DNA of 64,000 bases from Streptomyces sp. NBC_00442 (GCF_036014195.1 NZ_CP107918.1:558001-622000), one strand, 5' to 3'. Shown: positions 35,087 to 46,221, numbered from the stretch's first letter. Program-made: numbers and translations. The notes: generated by a model from the letters alone, not told the origin.

Positions 35087-35838
35087 TCATCGCCCCGCCT
35101 TCCTCGCCTTCCTGGTCGCGCGCAGCCACTCCTTGTTCATGGCCGCGATCGACGGCAGCGGGATGCCCTTGGGGCAGGCCGTCGCGCACTCCCCCGTCAG
35201 CGTGCAGCCGCCGAAGCCCTCGTCGTCCATCTGACCCACCATGTCCAGGACCCGGGTCTCGCGCTCGGGCGCGCCCTGCGGCAGCACGTTCAGATGGTTG
35301 ATCTTCGCCGAGGTGAACAGCATCGCCGAGCCGTTGGGGCAGGCCGCCACGCAGGCGCCGCAGCCGATGCACTCGGCGTGCTCGAAGGCGAAGTCGGCGT
35401 CGGGCTTGGGCACCGGGGTGGCGTGCGCCTCGGGGGCGGCGCCGGTCGGCACGCTGACGTAACCGCCGGCCTGGATGATCCGGTCGAAGGCCGAGCGGTC
35501 CACCACCAGGTCCTTGACCACCGGGAACGCCGCGGCACGCCAGGGCTCGACGTCGATGGTGTCGCCGTCGTGGAACGAGCGCATGTGCAGCTGGCAGGCG
35601 GTGGTCCTCTCGGGGCCGTGGGCGTCGCCGTTGATGACGAGCGAGCAGGCGCCGCAGATCCCCTCGCGGCAGTCGTGGTCGAAGGCGACCGGTTCCTCGC
35701 CCCTGAGCGTGAGCTCCTCGTTGAGGGTGTCGAGCATTTCGAGGAACGACATGTCCGCCGAGATGTCGTCGACGTCGTATGTGGCCATGTCTCCGGGCGA
35801 GTTGGCGTTCTTCTGTCGCCAGACGCGCAGGGTGAGCT

Positions 35839-35842
<4 letters not shown>
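35087..35842 (-). CDS. sdhB: Succinate dehydrogenase/fumarate reductase iron-sulfur subunit
   Basis: A 251-residue subunit with three cluster motifs: [11 protein letters not shown] plus a later Cys in TTACQL for [2Fe-2S], [14 protein letters not shown] for [4Fe-4S], and [14 protein letters not shown] for [3Fe-4S]. It carries electrons from FAD to quinone. The ATG overlaps the sdhA stop by ATGA. Third gene of sdhC-sdhA-sdhB on the minus strand. Confidence 0.96.
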
Positions 35843-37788
<1,946 letters not shown>

Positions 37789-37789
37789 G

Positions 37790-38518
37790 TCAGCTCACCA
37801 CTCCGGTCATGACGGCGACGGGTACGGAGACGAATCCGGCGAAGAGCAGCACGGCGAGGACGACCGCGAGGGTCCTCAGGACCCGGTCGCGGGTGGCGCT
37901 GCCGGCACCGAGGGTCTGGGCGGCGCTCCAGAAGCCGTGCTGGACGTGCAGGGCGAGCGCGGCCACGGCCACGATGTAGATCGTGTTCCCGTACCAGGTG
38001 GAGAAGGTGTCCACGAGGTTCTGGTAGGGGTGGCCCGGCCGGAAGCCGGAGTGCACCGTGCCGGTCGTCAGGTCCAGGATGTGCCAGACGATGAACAGCG
38101 CGAGGATGACGCCGCCCCAGCGCATCGTGCGGGTGGCGTAACTGGCGCGGGCCCGCTTGTGGACGTATCCGGTGGGGCGCGCACGGAGGTCGCGGCGACT
38201 GAGCTGGTAGGCCGCGACGGCGTGCCCGACGACGGCGGCCACGAGCACCACCCGGATGAGCCACAGCGCCCACTCGTAGTGGAGGAAGGGCTCTCCGATG
38301 GTGCGCAGCCAGTGCGCGTAGGAGTCGAACTGGCCGGCCCCGAAGAAGATCTTCAGGTTGCCCATCATGTGCACGACCAGGTAGGACAGCATGATCAGAC
38401 CGCTCACGGCCATGACCGTCTTCTTGCCGATGGTCGAGTCCCACAGTGCCCGCGGCAGGGACGGCCGTGTGTCCGAACGTCGGTCCGTCCGCTTGTCGGT
38501 GCGCGTTGCCAGAGCCAT
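37790..38518 (-). CDS. sdhC: Succinate dehydrogenase cytochrome b subunit (single-chain anchor)
   Basis: A 242-residue membrane protein with five hydrophobic segments and spaced His residues ([41 protein letters not shown]) for two hemes. This is the one-subunit, diheme type B anchor, so no SdhD is needed. The ATG at 38518 has TAGCGT seven bases upstream, suggesting a leaderless start; the -10 lies inside an inverted repeat shared with the LysR gene. Confidence 0.94.
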   Translation of the reverse strand: MALATRTDKRTDRRSDTRPSLPRALWDSTIGKKTVMAVSGLIMLSYLVVHMMGNLKIFFGAGQFDSYAHWLRTIGEPFLHYEWALWLIRVVLVAAVVGHAVAAYQLSRRDLRARPTGYVHKRARASYATRTMRWGGVILALFIVWHILDLTTGTVHSGFRPGHPYQNLVDTFSTWYGNTIYIVAVAALALHVQHGFWSAAQTLGAGSATRDRVLRTLAVVLAVLLFAGFVSVPVAVMTGVVS

Positions 38519-38519
38519 G

Positions 38520-38542
38520 TCATTGACGCTAGAGGCCAATGA
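38520..38542. promoter_or_regulatory. Inverted repeat TCATTG-N11-CAATGA over the sdhC promoter
   Basis: The two six-base arms are perfectly complementary and enclose the -10 element TAGCGT of sdhC, read on the minus strand. Binding here would block or activate sdh transcription. The adjacent LysR regulator is the natural candidate. Confidence 0.5.
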
Positions 38543-38577
38543 CCCAAGAGGTCCAAGACATGGTTCGGCTGATCTCC

Positions 38578-38601
38578 ATAGGTATGCCCTATCGTAGGTG
38601 T
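38578..38601 (+). promoter_or_regulatory. LysR box overlapping the lysR-type gene's leaderless promoter
   Basis: ATAGG-N5-CCTAT (38578-38592) has the T-N11-A spacing typical of LysR sites. The -10 hexamer TATCGT (38590-38595) overlaps its right arm and is six bases from the ATG. A bound LysR protein would block its own promoter, so autorepression is likely. Confidence 0.55.
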
Positions 38602-39504
38602 ATGCAGTTCCAGCAGCTCCTCTACTTCGTGGCGGTCGCCGAGACCCGGCACTTCACCCGGGCCGCCGAGCGCGTCCACGTCTCACAGCCCTCGCTCTCG
38701 CAGCAGATCAAGGCGCTGGAGAACGAGCTGGGCGCCGAGCTGTTCAGCCGCGCCCGGGGCAACATCGCGCTCACCGACGCGGGCGAGGCCCTGCTTCCGC
38801 TGGCCCGGCGCATCCTGGCGGACGCGGACACCGCGCGCATCGAGGTCCAGGAGCTGGCCCAGCTGCGGCGCGGCCGGGTACGGCTCGGCGCGACGCCGAG
38901 TCTGTGCACCGGGTTGCTGCCGGATGTGCTGCGTGCCTTCCACGACCGCCATCCCGGCATCCAGCTCCTCATCGAGGAGGGCGGCTCGCACGATCTCGTG
39001 CGCGAACTGGCGCGCGGCGCACTGGACTTGGCGCTCATCGTGCTGCCGCTCCCGGCCGCCTCCCCCGCCCTGACCACCATCGAGCTGCTCCAGGAGGACC
39101 TGGTGGTGGTCTCGTCGCCGGCCGAGGCGCCTCCCGGGTCGGGTGCATCGGTGCGGATCGGCGAGCTGCGCGAGGCTCCCCTCGTGATGTTCCGGCACGG
39201 TTACGACCTGCGGGAGCTGACCGTGGCGGCCTGCCGCGCCGAGGGGTTCGAGCCCGCGTTCACCGTGGAGGGCGGCGAGATGGACGCGGTGCTCGGCTTC
39301 GTACGGGCCGGGCTCGGGGTGGCGGTGGTGCCGAGCATGGTGGCGGCGCGGGCCAAGGACCTGCGGGTCACCCCGCTCGCGCGCCCGGGTCTGCGCCGCG
39401 CCGTCGCGCTGGCCCATCGCAGCGACGTGGACCCGCCGCGCGCCGCGCGGGAGTTGCAGCGGGTGCTGCTCGGCATCGGGACGGGGCGGCGCGGCGGCGG
39501 CTGA
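38602..39504 (+). CDS. LysR-family transcriptional regulator of the sdhCAB region
   Basis: A 300-residue LysR protein: the N-terminal helix-turn-helix is HFTRAAERVHVSQPSLSQQIKALE (read here in part), followed by a linker helix and a two-lobed ligand-binding domain (LRRGRVRLGATPSL onward, VRAGLGVAVVPSM near the end). It is divergent from sdhC with 83 bases between the start codons holding two dyads, so it most likely controls sdhCAB and itself. The ligand may be a C4 acid but this is inference. Confidence 0.92.
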   Translation: MQFQQLLYFVAVAETRHFTRAAERVHVSQPSLSQQIKALENELGAELFSRARGNIALTDAGEALLPLARRILADADTARIEVQELAQLRRGRVRLGATPSLCTGLLPDVLRAFHDRHPGIQLLIEEGGSHDLVRELARGALDLALIVLPLPAASPALTTIELLQEDLVVVSSPAEAPPGSGASVRIGELREAPLVMFRHGYDLRELTVAACRAEGFEPAFTVEGGEMDAVLGFVRAGLGVAVVPSMVAARAKDLRVTPLARPGLRRAVALAHRSDVDPPRAARELQRVLLGIGTGRRGGG

Positions 39505-39564
39505 CCCGTCGTGCGGGGCCGGGGCCGCGGCTCTCTGCCCCGGGCCCCGCCCCCGCACGGGTCA
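39502..39564. terminator. Bidirectional hairpin containing both convergent stop codons
   Basis: TGACCC plus GTGCGGGG (39502-39518, with three unpaired bases) pairs with CCCCGCAC plus GGGTCA (39551-39564). The outer arms include the TGA of the LysR gene and the TGA of the GGDEF-EAL gene read on the other strand. A further inner GC-rich stem is possible. It should end both transcripts. Confidence 0.6.
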
Positions 39565-41736
39565 CACCGCGTCCACCAGCGCCAGCGAGTGGATGCGGTC
39601 CGGCGCGCCCGGACGGGCGTAGTACCAGCCCTGGGCGGTGTCGCAGCCCAGCTCCTTCAGCTGCTCGGCCTGGGCGCCCGTCTCCACGCCCTCCACCGTC
39701 ACCGCGAGCGACAGGCTGTGCGCGAGCGCCACGATCCCCTCGACGATCTTGATGTCGACGGGGTCGGCGGGCAGTTGCTGCATGGACTGGGTGAAGGACC
39801 GGTCCAGCTTGAGCACGCTCACCGGGAGCCGGCGCAGGTTCGCGAGGTTGGAGTAGCCCGTGCCGAAGTCGTCCAGGGCTATGTCCACACCCATGTCGGC
39901 GAGCTGGCGCAGCGGCTTGAGGAGGTCGTCGTCGGCGCCGATCAGCGCGGACTCGGTGACCTCGAGGCACAGCGCGCCCGGGGTGAGCCCGGTGCGCTCC
40001 AGCATCTCGACGGTGTCGGCGACGAGCCCCGGATGGTAGAGCTGGGTCGGCGACAGGTTCACGTTGATGCGCAGCGGGCCGCCGTCGGTGGCGCCGGGGT
40101 GGGCCAGCTGCCAGGCGCGAGCCTGACGTACGGACTCCTGCATCACCCAGCGGCCGAGCGGCACGATGAGCCCGGTGTGCTCGGCGAGCGGGATGAACCG
40201 GTCGGGGCCCAGCACGCCGTGCTGCGGATGCGACCAGCGCACCAGCGCCTCGGCGCCGTGCACACTGCCGTCGCCCAGGTGCACGAGCGGCTGGTACTCG
40301 ATGAAGAACTCGCCGCGCTCCAGGGCGGCGGGCAGCGCGTTGGTGAGCCCGTGCCGGGTGATCGCGCGGGCGTCCGCCTCGGCGTCGGCGAACTCGAAAC
40401 GATTGCCGCCCGCCGACTTGGCCCGGTACATGGTGATGTCCGCGCTGCGCAGCACCTCGGCGGCGCTGCGCTCGCCCGCCGGTCCCTCGACGACGCCGAT
40501 CGAACCGCGCACGGTCAGCTCGCGGCCCTCGATGCGGATCGGGGTGGCGAGGGTGTTCAGGATGCGCGAGGCGAGCTCGTCCGCCTCGAACTCGGTGTCG
40601 GGGCCCGTGGTCAGCGCCACGAACTCGTCGCCGCCGAGCCGGGCCACCATCTCGCCGGGCCCGGTCGCACAGCTCTGCAACCGGTCGGCGACCTCCACCA
40701 GGAGCCGGTCGCCCGCGGAGTGGCCGAGGCTGTCGTTGACCGCCTTGAAGCCGTCGAGGTCCAGGTAGCACAGGCCGAACCGTTTGCCGTCGCCCGGTGC
40801 GAGCGCCTTCTCCAGGCGCTCGAAGAACAGCGTGCGGTTGGGCAGGCCGGTGAGGGCGTCGTGGGTGGCCTCGTAGCGCAGCCTCAGATTGAGCAGCCGC
40901 CGCTCGGTGGTGTCCTCCATGAGGGCGAGCTGGTACTTCGGGTTGCCCTCGGCGTCGCGCAGCAGCGAGACGGTGAGGTTGGTCCACAGGACGGTGCCGT
41001 CGCCGCGGTAGTAGGGCTTCTCGACCCGGTAGTGGTCGCGCTCGCCCCGGACCAGTTCCCCGTAGAGCCGCCAGACGTGCGGGGCGTCCTCGGGGTGCAC
41101 CCACTCGCTGACGTTGCGGCTGCGGATCTGTCCCTCTATGCCGCCGAACATCCGGGTGAGGGTCTCGTTGACCTCCAGGACCTGGCCTTCCAGGTCGGCG
41201 ATGCCGATGCCGATCGCGGCGCCCTCGAAGACGGCGCGAAAGCGCGTCTCGGTGGTGTGCAGGGCTTCGAGGGCCGCGCTGCGCGCCGACATCGCGGAGC
41301 GGGCGATGGCTTCCTGCTCGGACCGGGTCCGTTCGCGCAGGGCCCCGGCGAAGCCGGCCGCGAGCGCGTGCTGGAGCCGGGCGCAGCGGGCGCGCGCCTC
41401 CTCGGCCGAGAGCCCGTCGCCCGTGCCGCAGTACAGCACGAGGTAGGACTCGACCACGCCGAGGCTGCGGCTGAGGGCGTCCGGGTCGGTGCAGTGCGCG
41501 GCGACCAGGGCGGCGCCCGCCTCCTGCGCGGGCGAGGGATCGAAGTGGCGTCCGTGCAGGGCTTCGATGAGGCGGCGGGCTAGCGGCACCAGGTGCCGCT
41601 CGAACTCGGGCCGGGTCAGCGAGGTCGCCGTCACCGGGAAGATCGCCCGGCTCCAGATCGTCGCGAACCGTCTGAGCCGGTCTTCGGGGCTGTCCGGCGC
41701 CAGGTCCGGAGCGGGCGCCCGGGGCGGGGTGCTCAC
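39562..41736 (-). CDS. rmdA: PAS-GGDEF-EAL c-di-GMP metabolism protein, RmdA-like
   Basis: A 724-residue cytoplasmic protein: an N-terminal helical region (1-160), a PAS/PAC sensor (about 165-285), a diguanylate cyclase domain with intact RLGGDEF (GGDEF at 368-372), and a phosphodiesterase domain with EALVRW (496-498), EVTES and DDFGTGYS. Both catalytic signatures are complete. The architecture and genomic position near sdhCAB match RmdA of S. coelicolor and S. venezuelae, a c-di-GMP enzyme affecting development. The GTG start overlaps the stop of the upstream methyltransferase gene by GTGA, so their translation is coupled. Confidence 0.92.
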   Translation of the reverse strand: MSTPPRAPAPDLAPDSPEDRLRRFATIWSRAIFPVTATSLTRPEFERHLVPLARRLIEALHGRHFDPSPAQEAGAALVAAHCTDPDALSRSLGVVESYLVLYCGTGDGLSAEEARARCARLQHALAAGFAGALRERTRSEQEAIARSAMSARSAALEALHTTETRFRAVFEGAAIGIGIADLEGQVLEVNETLTRMFGGIEGQIRSRNVSEWVHPEDAPHVWRLYGELVRGERDHYRVEKPYYRGDGTVLWTNLTVSLLRDAEGNPKYQLALMEDTTERRLLNLRLRYEATHDALTGLPNRTLFFERLEKALAPGDGKRFGLCYLDLDGFKAVNDSLGHSAGDRLLVEVADRLQSCATGPGEMVARLGGDEFVALTTGPDTEFEADELASRILNTLATPIRIEGRELTVRGSIGVVEGPAGERSAAEVLRSADITMYRAKSAGGNRFEFADAEADARAITRHGLTNALPAALERGEFFIEYQPLVHLGDGSVHGAEALVRWSHPQHGVLGPDRFIPLAEHTGLIVPLGRWVMQESVRQARAWQLAHPGATDGGPLRINVNLSPTQLYHPGLVADTVEMLERTGLTPGALCLEVTESALIGADDDLLKPLRQLADMGVDIALDDFGTGYSNLANLRRLPVSVLKLDRSFTQSMQQLPADPVDIKIVEGIVALAHSLSLAVTVEGVETGAQAEQLKELGCDTAQGWYYARPGAPDRIHSLALVDAV

Positions 41737-42545
41737 GCCTTGCGCCCCACGCCGGCAAATCCGGAGAAGGCGTACGGATCTTCCTGGTCGGTGTCGTTCT
41801 CGGGCCGCCACAGGGGCATCGAGACCAGGCCGGGCTCCACCATCGTGAACCCGTCGAAGAATCCGGCGACCTCCTCGCGCGAGCGCATCACCAGCGGATT
41901 CTTGATGTTGCGGTAGACGCCCACGGTGCCGCCCGCCTCTTCCTCGCTGAGCGGGATGCCCTCGTAGGAGGCGTGGGTGAGCACGAGCAGGCTGCCGGGG
42001 GCGAGCGCGTCGCGCAGCTCGGCGACGGCCGCGCACGGGTCGTCCTGGTCCTCGACGAAGTGCAGCACGGCGACCAGGAGGAGCGCCACCGGACGTGACA
42101 GGTCGAGGAGTTGGGACAGCTCTGGGGCGCTCAGGATGTCCTGCGGCTTGCGCAGGTCGGCCGCCGTGATCGCGGCCTGTTCGTTGCCATCGAGAACGGC
42201 GCGGCTGTGGGCGACGGCGACCGGGTCGTGGTCGACGTACAGGACGCGGGCCTCGGGGCTTGCCGCGTGGGCGACTTCGTGAACATTGCCGAAAGTCGGG
42301 ATTCCGGATCCGATGTCAAGGAATTGCGTGATGCCCTCGCCGACCGCGAATCGCACGGCGCGGCGCATGAAAGCACGGTTGGCCTGCATGACCTTGGGCA
42401 GCCCCGGCATGAAGCGCATGGCCTCGCGCGCGGCCTCCCGGTCCACCTCGAAATTGTGCGAACCGCCCAGGTAGTAGTCGTATATGCGGGACACGCTCGG
42501 CACCGAGATGTCGATGCCCTGGGGGGCCCAGGCGGGACGCTCCAT
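41733..42545 (-). CDS. SAM-dependent methyltransferase, DUF574 type
   Basis: A 270-residue protein of the actinomycete DUF574 family: IDISVPSVSRIYDYYLGGSHNFEVDREAA is the diagnostic N-terminus (read in part), QFLDIGSGIPTFGNVHEVA the SAM-binding loop, and RVLYVDHDPVAVAHS the second strand. The substrate is unknown; the family is greatly expanded in streptomycetes. The ATG at 42545 has GGAG six bases upstream; starts at 42578 and 42590 are also open. Coupled to rmdA by a four-base overlap. Confidence 0.88.
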   Translation of the reverse strand: MERPAWAPQGIDISVPSVSRIYDYYLGGSHNFEVDREAAREAMRFMPGLPKVMQANRAFMRRAVRFAVGEGITQFLDIGSGIPTFGNVHEVAHAASPEARVLYVDHDPVAVAHSRAVLDGNEQAAITAADLRKPQDILSAPELSQLLDLSRPVALLLVAVLHFVEDQDDPCAAVAELRDALAPGSLLVLTHASYEGIPLSEEEAGGTVGVYRNIKNPLVMRSREEVAGFFDGFTMVEPGLVSMPLWRPENDTDQEDPYAFSGFAGVGRKA

Positions 42546-42801
42546 CAATGTCTCCAACAAGTCGCCGCAGGAGGCCATGACCATGACCATTGTTTGCGCC
42601 TGAGGCTACTGATCGTCCGCCGGGAGAGCGAGTAAAAACGGAAATTGCTCGTCCGTTCTTGGTCACAGGCCCAGGGCATGTGCGCCATATCGTACGGGCA
42701 GGCGCGGTGGCGTACGCAACCGTACCGGTGGGTGGACACACGCATCGGCCCGGCACCGCGCGAGGGGTCGCGGTACCGGGCCGACGGGGGTGGGCGCGTG
42801 G

Positions 42802-43752
42802 CTACTTGGGTGCGCCGACGAGCTTCCCCTGGGGGGACACGGCGTACCAGGTACCGCCCATGCCCTGGCCGTTGGTGTCGCCCGGCTGGGTGTCGCCGGA
42901 GAACGTGTAGACGGGCCAGCAGGTGATGGACTGCTGCTTCACGCCGTCCGGCCGGTCGAAGGTGACGAATCCCTTGAGGGCGATGCCCTTGGTGTCGTTC
43001 TTGGCGACGGGCGCCACCGCCGGCCACTTCTGCAGACAGGCCCCGGTGCAGGCCGACTTCATGGGCCAGGCGGAGTCCTTCTTGAACCGGTAGACGGTCA
43101 TGCCGCGGGCGTCGACGATGACGTCGCCGAGCCGCGCGTCCTTGCGCACCGAGAGGCCGGGCAGCGATGCGGCCGCGGCCGGCGCCGCCGCCGATGCCTT
43201 CTTGCCGTCGGGTGCGGCGGCGTGCCAAGTGCCGCCCACGTTCTGCCCGTTGGTGTCGCCGGGGTTGGTGTCCTTGCTGTAGCGGTACATCGGCCAGCCG
43301 CCGATGGTGAGCTGCTTGGTCCCGTCGGCGCGCGTGACGGAGCCGAGCTTGGACTGGTCGGTGCCGGCCGCGGCGGTGACACCCGCGGCGGGCACCGCGG
43401 GCCACGCGGTCGCGCAGTCGCCGTCGCACTTCGACGCGGGGGGACTCGCGGTGTCCTTGTCGAAGCGGTACAGGGTGAACCCCGCACTGTCGGTGACGAC
43501 CTTGCCCAGGTCCTTGCTGTCGGTGACGGTCAGTTGGCCGGCCTGTTTGGCGGCGGACACGGCGCCACCCGCCTGACCGTACGCGCCGCCCGACCCGTAG
43601 CCGGTGTCGGAGCTCGCGGTGCCGGCGTTGGCGACCGGCTGCCCGGCGCCGCTTCCGTAGGCGCTTCCCTTGTCCTGGCCGCAGGCCGTCGCGGTCAGTG
43701 CCAGGACTGCTGCCGCCGCTGCCGCGAGCGCTGTGCTGCGCCAGGTGTTCAT
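42802..43752 (-). CDS. SCO0930-family lipoprotein with secreted repeats
   Basis: A 316-residue exported lipoprotein. The signal peptide ends in TATACG, so the Cys near residue 24 should be lipidated. A Gly/Ser/Tyr-rich linker follows, then two repeats of a roughly 110-residue module (DSAGFTLYRFDKDTASPP with CDGDCATAWPAV, and ARGMTVYRFKKDSAWPM with CTGACLQKWPAV). These are the secreted repeats of unknown function (Lipoprotein_15). Conserved Cys pairs and Trp suggest an electron-transfer or metal role, not proven. Each repeat ends with GDTNGQ-x2-GGTW. Confidence 0.9.
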   Translation of the reverse strand: MNTWRSTALAAAAAAVLALTATACGQDKGSAYGSGAGQPVANAGTASSDTGYGSGGAYGQAGGAVSAAKQAGQLTVTDSKDLGKVVTDSAGFTLYRFDKDTASPPASKCDGDCATAWPAVPAAGVTAAAGTDQSKLGSVTRADGTKQLTIGGWPMYRYSKDTNPGDTNGQNVGGTWHAAAPDGKKASAAAPAAAASLPGLSVRKDARLGDVIVDARGMTVYRFKKDSAWPMKSACTGACLQKWPAVAPVAKNDTKGIALKGFVTFDRPDGVKQQSITCWPVYTFSGDTQPGDTNGQGMGGTWYAVSPQGKLVGAPK

Positions 43753-43978
43753 GGCAACTCCCGTTGTATATAAGGCTGTTGAGGCGCCGGTGGCACCGGT
43801 TGTCGGTCCTAAGTACGGGCGGCGGGTGACGGTTCGTTCAACGCGGACCCGGGAATTTTCCGAACGAACCCGAACAGCGGGTCAACGTGGGGGACGCGGA
43901 ACGCCGGTAAGTCCCTCGTTCAGGCGAATCGGTCCGGCAGCCCCTCGGATGTGGGCCCGGCCGCCCGATGATCACTGA

Positions 43979-44566
43979 GTGCAAGGACGACAACTCGCCG
44001 GACGGCTGCTCGCCGCCACGGCCTTCACCGTGCTGCTGGCCGCACCGGCACCGGCCGCGCGGGCCGACGCCTGCGCGTACGCGGGCACGGGCGGCGGTTC
44101 CCCCTGGGCGGTGGCGGGCTCGGGCCACCACCACTGCCCGTTCCCGCCCTGGCCGCATCCGAGGCCGACGCACACCCGGGTGCCGCCGACGCCGCCGCCC
44201 GTCACACCGCCGCCGCGCCCGCCGGTTCCGCCCGTGCCCCGGCCCACGCCGCCGCCCCGCCCCGCCCCGCCGCCCGCCCCTCCGGCGCCTCCGGTGGTGC
44301 ACAGGCCCGCCGCGCCGGCCCCGGCCCGGCCGGCGCCGCCCGTTCCCGATCCGGCGCCGGTGGTGCCCCCGGCGCCGCCCGTGCCCGCCCCGCCCCATCC
44401 GGCGCCGCCGGCCGCGAAGCCGTTCGTCCTGCGTGCCTACCGGATGCCGCCGCGCAAGAAGCCCGCGCCGCGGCTCTCTCCCGTCACCCTCACGCTGCTC
44501 ATCACCGCGCCCGCCGTGCTCGGCGCGGCGCTGCTGCGCACCCGCTCCGGCTCGCGCTCGCGCTGA
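43979..44566 (+). CDS. Proline-rich exported protein with C-terminal membrane anchor
   Basis: A 195-residue protein: signal peptide (about 1-30, ending PAARADA), a short Cys/His/Gly section, a long Pro/Ala-rich stalk (about 55-145, with PPxPP runs), then a basic segment and one C-terminal hydrophobic helix ending in RTRSGSRSR. It looks like a rigid wall-spanning stalk. I recognise no functional domain. The GTG start is uncertain because no ribosome site is clear. The downstream DUF4239 gene is 25 bases away on the same strand. Confidence 0.65.
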   Translation: MQGRQLAGRLLAATAFTVLLAAPAPAARADACAYAGTGGGSPWAVAGSGHHHCPFPPWPHPRPTHTRVPPTPPPVTPPPRPPVPPVPRPTPPPRPAPPPAPPAPPVVHRPAAPAPARPAPPVPDPAPVVPPAPPVPAPPHPAPPAAKPFVLRAYRMPPRKKPAPRLSPVTLTLLITAPAVLGAALLRTRSGSRSR

Positions 44567-44591
44567 GCCCCCCTTTCCTGAGAGGCCCCCC

Positions 44592-45356
44592 GTGTCCGAC
44601 TGGCTCGTCCTGGTCATCGCGATGGCCGCCGCCTGCGCGGTCGTCCTCACCATCACCCTGTTCAGCAACCGCCGGGTCGACCCCGAGACCGACGACCCCT
44701 CCGACACCCCGGACGTCATCGAGTACATGACGATGATGATCGGCGTGGTGTACGCCATCGTGCTCGGCCTCGCCATCGCGGGCGTCTGGGAGGGCCGCGG
44801 GGCCGCCCAGGCCGACGTGCAGCAGGAGGCCCAGGCACTCCACGAGATCAGCCAGCGGGTCCAGGTGTACCCGGCGGAGGTGCGCGACCGGACCCGGGCC
44901 GATGTCGAGGAGTACGCCTCCTACGTGGTGCACACCGAGTGGAGCCACATGGCCAAGCACGGCGACCTCACCGACGAGGGCGCGCAGAAGCTGGAGAAGA
45001 TCCGCCGCGACGTGACGGACTACCACCCGGCCAACGACTTCGAGGCGCAGGCCTACCAGCCGCTGATCGACCAGGTGGGAGCCGTGGACGCAGCCCGGAC
45101 CGCCCGCGGCCAGGGGGCCGGGGCCACGATGCCCGGGGTCGTCTGGTTCGGCCTGATCATCGGGGCGCTGGTCACGGTCGGCCTGATCTTCACGCTGCAG
45201 ATCAGGCGCACCTGGCGGGAGCTGCTCCTCGCGGGGTTCTTCAGCGCGCTGATCGCCTTCCTGCTCTTCCTGATCTGGGACTTCGACGCCCCCTTCGGGC
45301 GCGGCATCTCGGCGACGGCGGGGCCCTTCCTCGACCTGTTCCCCGGCATCGGCTGA
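44592..45356 (+). CDS. DUF4239 (bestrophin-like) membrane protein
   Basis: A 254-residue protein with two hydrophobic segments near the N-terminus (about 1-20 and 48-68) and two near the C-terminus, separated by a cytoplasmic or external helical part (QADVQQEAQALHEISQRV onward). This is the DUF4239 pattern, sometimes described as bestrophin-like. Function unknown. The GTG start lies a short distance behind the proline-rich protein gene. Confidence 0.85.
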   Translation: MSDWLVLVIAMAAACAVVLTITLFSNRRVDPETDDPSDTPDVIEYMTMMIGVVYAIVLGLAIAGVWEGRGAAQADVQQEAQALHEISQRVQVYPAEVRDRTRADVEEYASYVVHTEWSHMAKHGDLTDEGAQKLEKIRRDVTDYHPANDFEAQAYQPLIDQVGAVDAARTARGQGAGATMPGVVWFGLIIGALVTVGLIFTLQIRRTWRELLLAGFFSALIAFLLFLIWDFDAPFGRGISATAGPFLDLFPGIG

Positions 45357-45560
45357 CGCGCCGGGGGCCCGGCCGCGTCCGGACACCGCGCCGCGGCGGC
45401 GCGGTGTCCGCTCGGCCGGGCGGGGGACCCGGATGCCCCATTCGCCGGACAGCGATCGCGACACACCGGGTCGCCTCCTAGCGTTTCGGGCATCGAGGTG
45501 CATTCACCGCTTTTGTGGAATCGGTTCCGCAGCTGCTCCTCGGGGACCGGAGGATTGACC

Positions 45561-46109
45561 ATGGGCGCGATACGCATCGCATCCGCCGCACTCATCGGCG
45601 CCGGCGCGCTCGCGCTCGCCCCGTCCACCGCCACAGCGGCCCAGAACAGCCCCAACGCGACCAGCGACACGTCGTTCGCCTTCAGCGTGACCCCCTCCGT
45701 GATCGCACCGGGCGGCCAGGTCACCCTGAACGTCACCAACTGCCCCGTCGAGGCCACCGTGTCCTCCGGGGTCTTCGACACCGTCACCGTCCCCCAGAAC
45801 AGTTCGCGCAACGCGACGGTCGACTGGGACGCCAAGCGGGGTGCCACGTACACCGTGACGTTCACCTGCAACGGCACGCGGCGCACCTCCCAGCTGACCA
45901 TCACCGGCGCCTCGCCGACGACCAGCTCCACCGTGCGCCCCACCGTCCGTTCCACCATCTCCCCGCTCGGCGTGCGGGGCGGGCTCGGCGGCAGCGCCAA
46001 GGGCGACCTCGACACCGTCGAGCTCGCGGTCGGTGCCACGCTGATCGCCATCGCCGGCACCGGCGTGTTCTACGTGCTGCGCAAGCGCTCCGGCGGACGA
46101 CAGCACTGA
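45561..46109 (+). CDS. Exported Ig-like protein with C-terminal membrane anchor, paralogue 1
   Basis: A 182-residue protein: signal peptide (1-27, ending ATA), a beta-sandwich domain of about 90 residues (FAFSVTPSVIAPGGQVTLNV with two Cys that could form a disulfide), a Ser/Thr-rich linker, a Gly-rich hinge, one hydrophobic helix and a short basic tail RKRSGGRQH. There is no LPxTG-like sorting motif. GGAGG precedes the ATG by seven bases. It converges with a paralogue of the same design, and a class F sortase follows that. Confidence 0.8.
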   Translation: MGAIRIASAALIGAGALALAPSTATAAQNSPNATSDTSFAFSVTPSVIAPGGQVTLNVTNCPVEATVSSGVFDTVTVPQNSSRNATVDWDAKRGATYTVTFTCNGTRRTSQLTITGASPTTSSTVRPTVRSTISPLGVRGGLGGSAKGDLDTVELAVGATLIAIAGTGVFYVLRKRSGGRQH

Positions 46110-46147
46110 GCGCCGCGCCCTCGGGGCGCCCGCCGTCGCCCCGCCAC

Positions 46148-46191
46148 ACCCGTCGCCCCCGAGTCCTGGCCAGGACTCGGGGGCGACGGGT
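46148..46191. terminator. 44-base perfect palindrome between convergent paralogues
   Basis: Two 22-base arms (46148-46169 and 46170-46191) are exactly complementary without a spacer. The right arm begins CCAGGACTCGG and continues GGGCGACGGGT. It lies 38 bases after one stop codon and 30 bases before the other, ideal for a terminator acting in both directions. The length is unusual, as most Streptomyces terminators have 8-15 base pairs. Confidence 0.8.
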
Positions 46192-46221
46192 CGTTGGGGT
46201 CCTTCCGGGAGGTTCGTCCGG

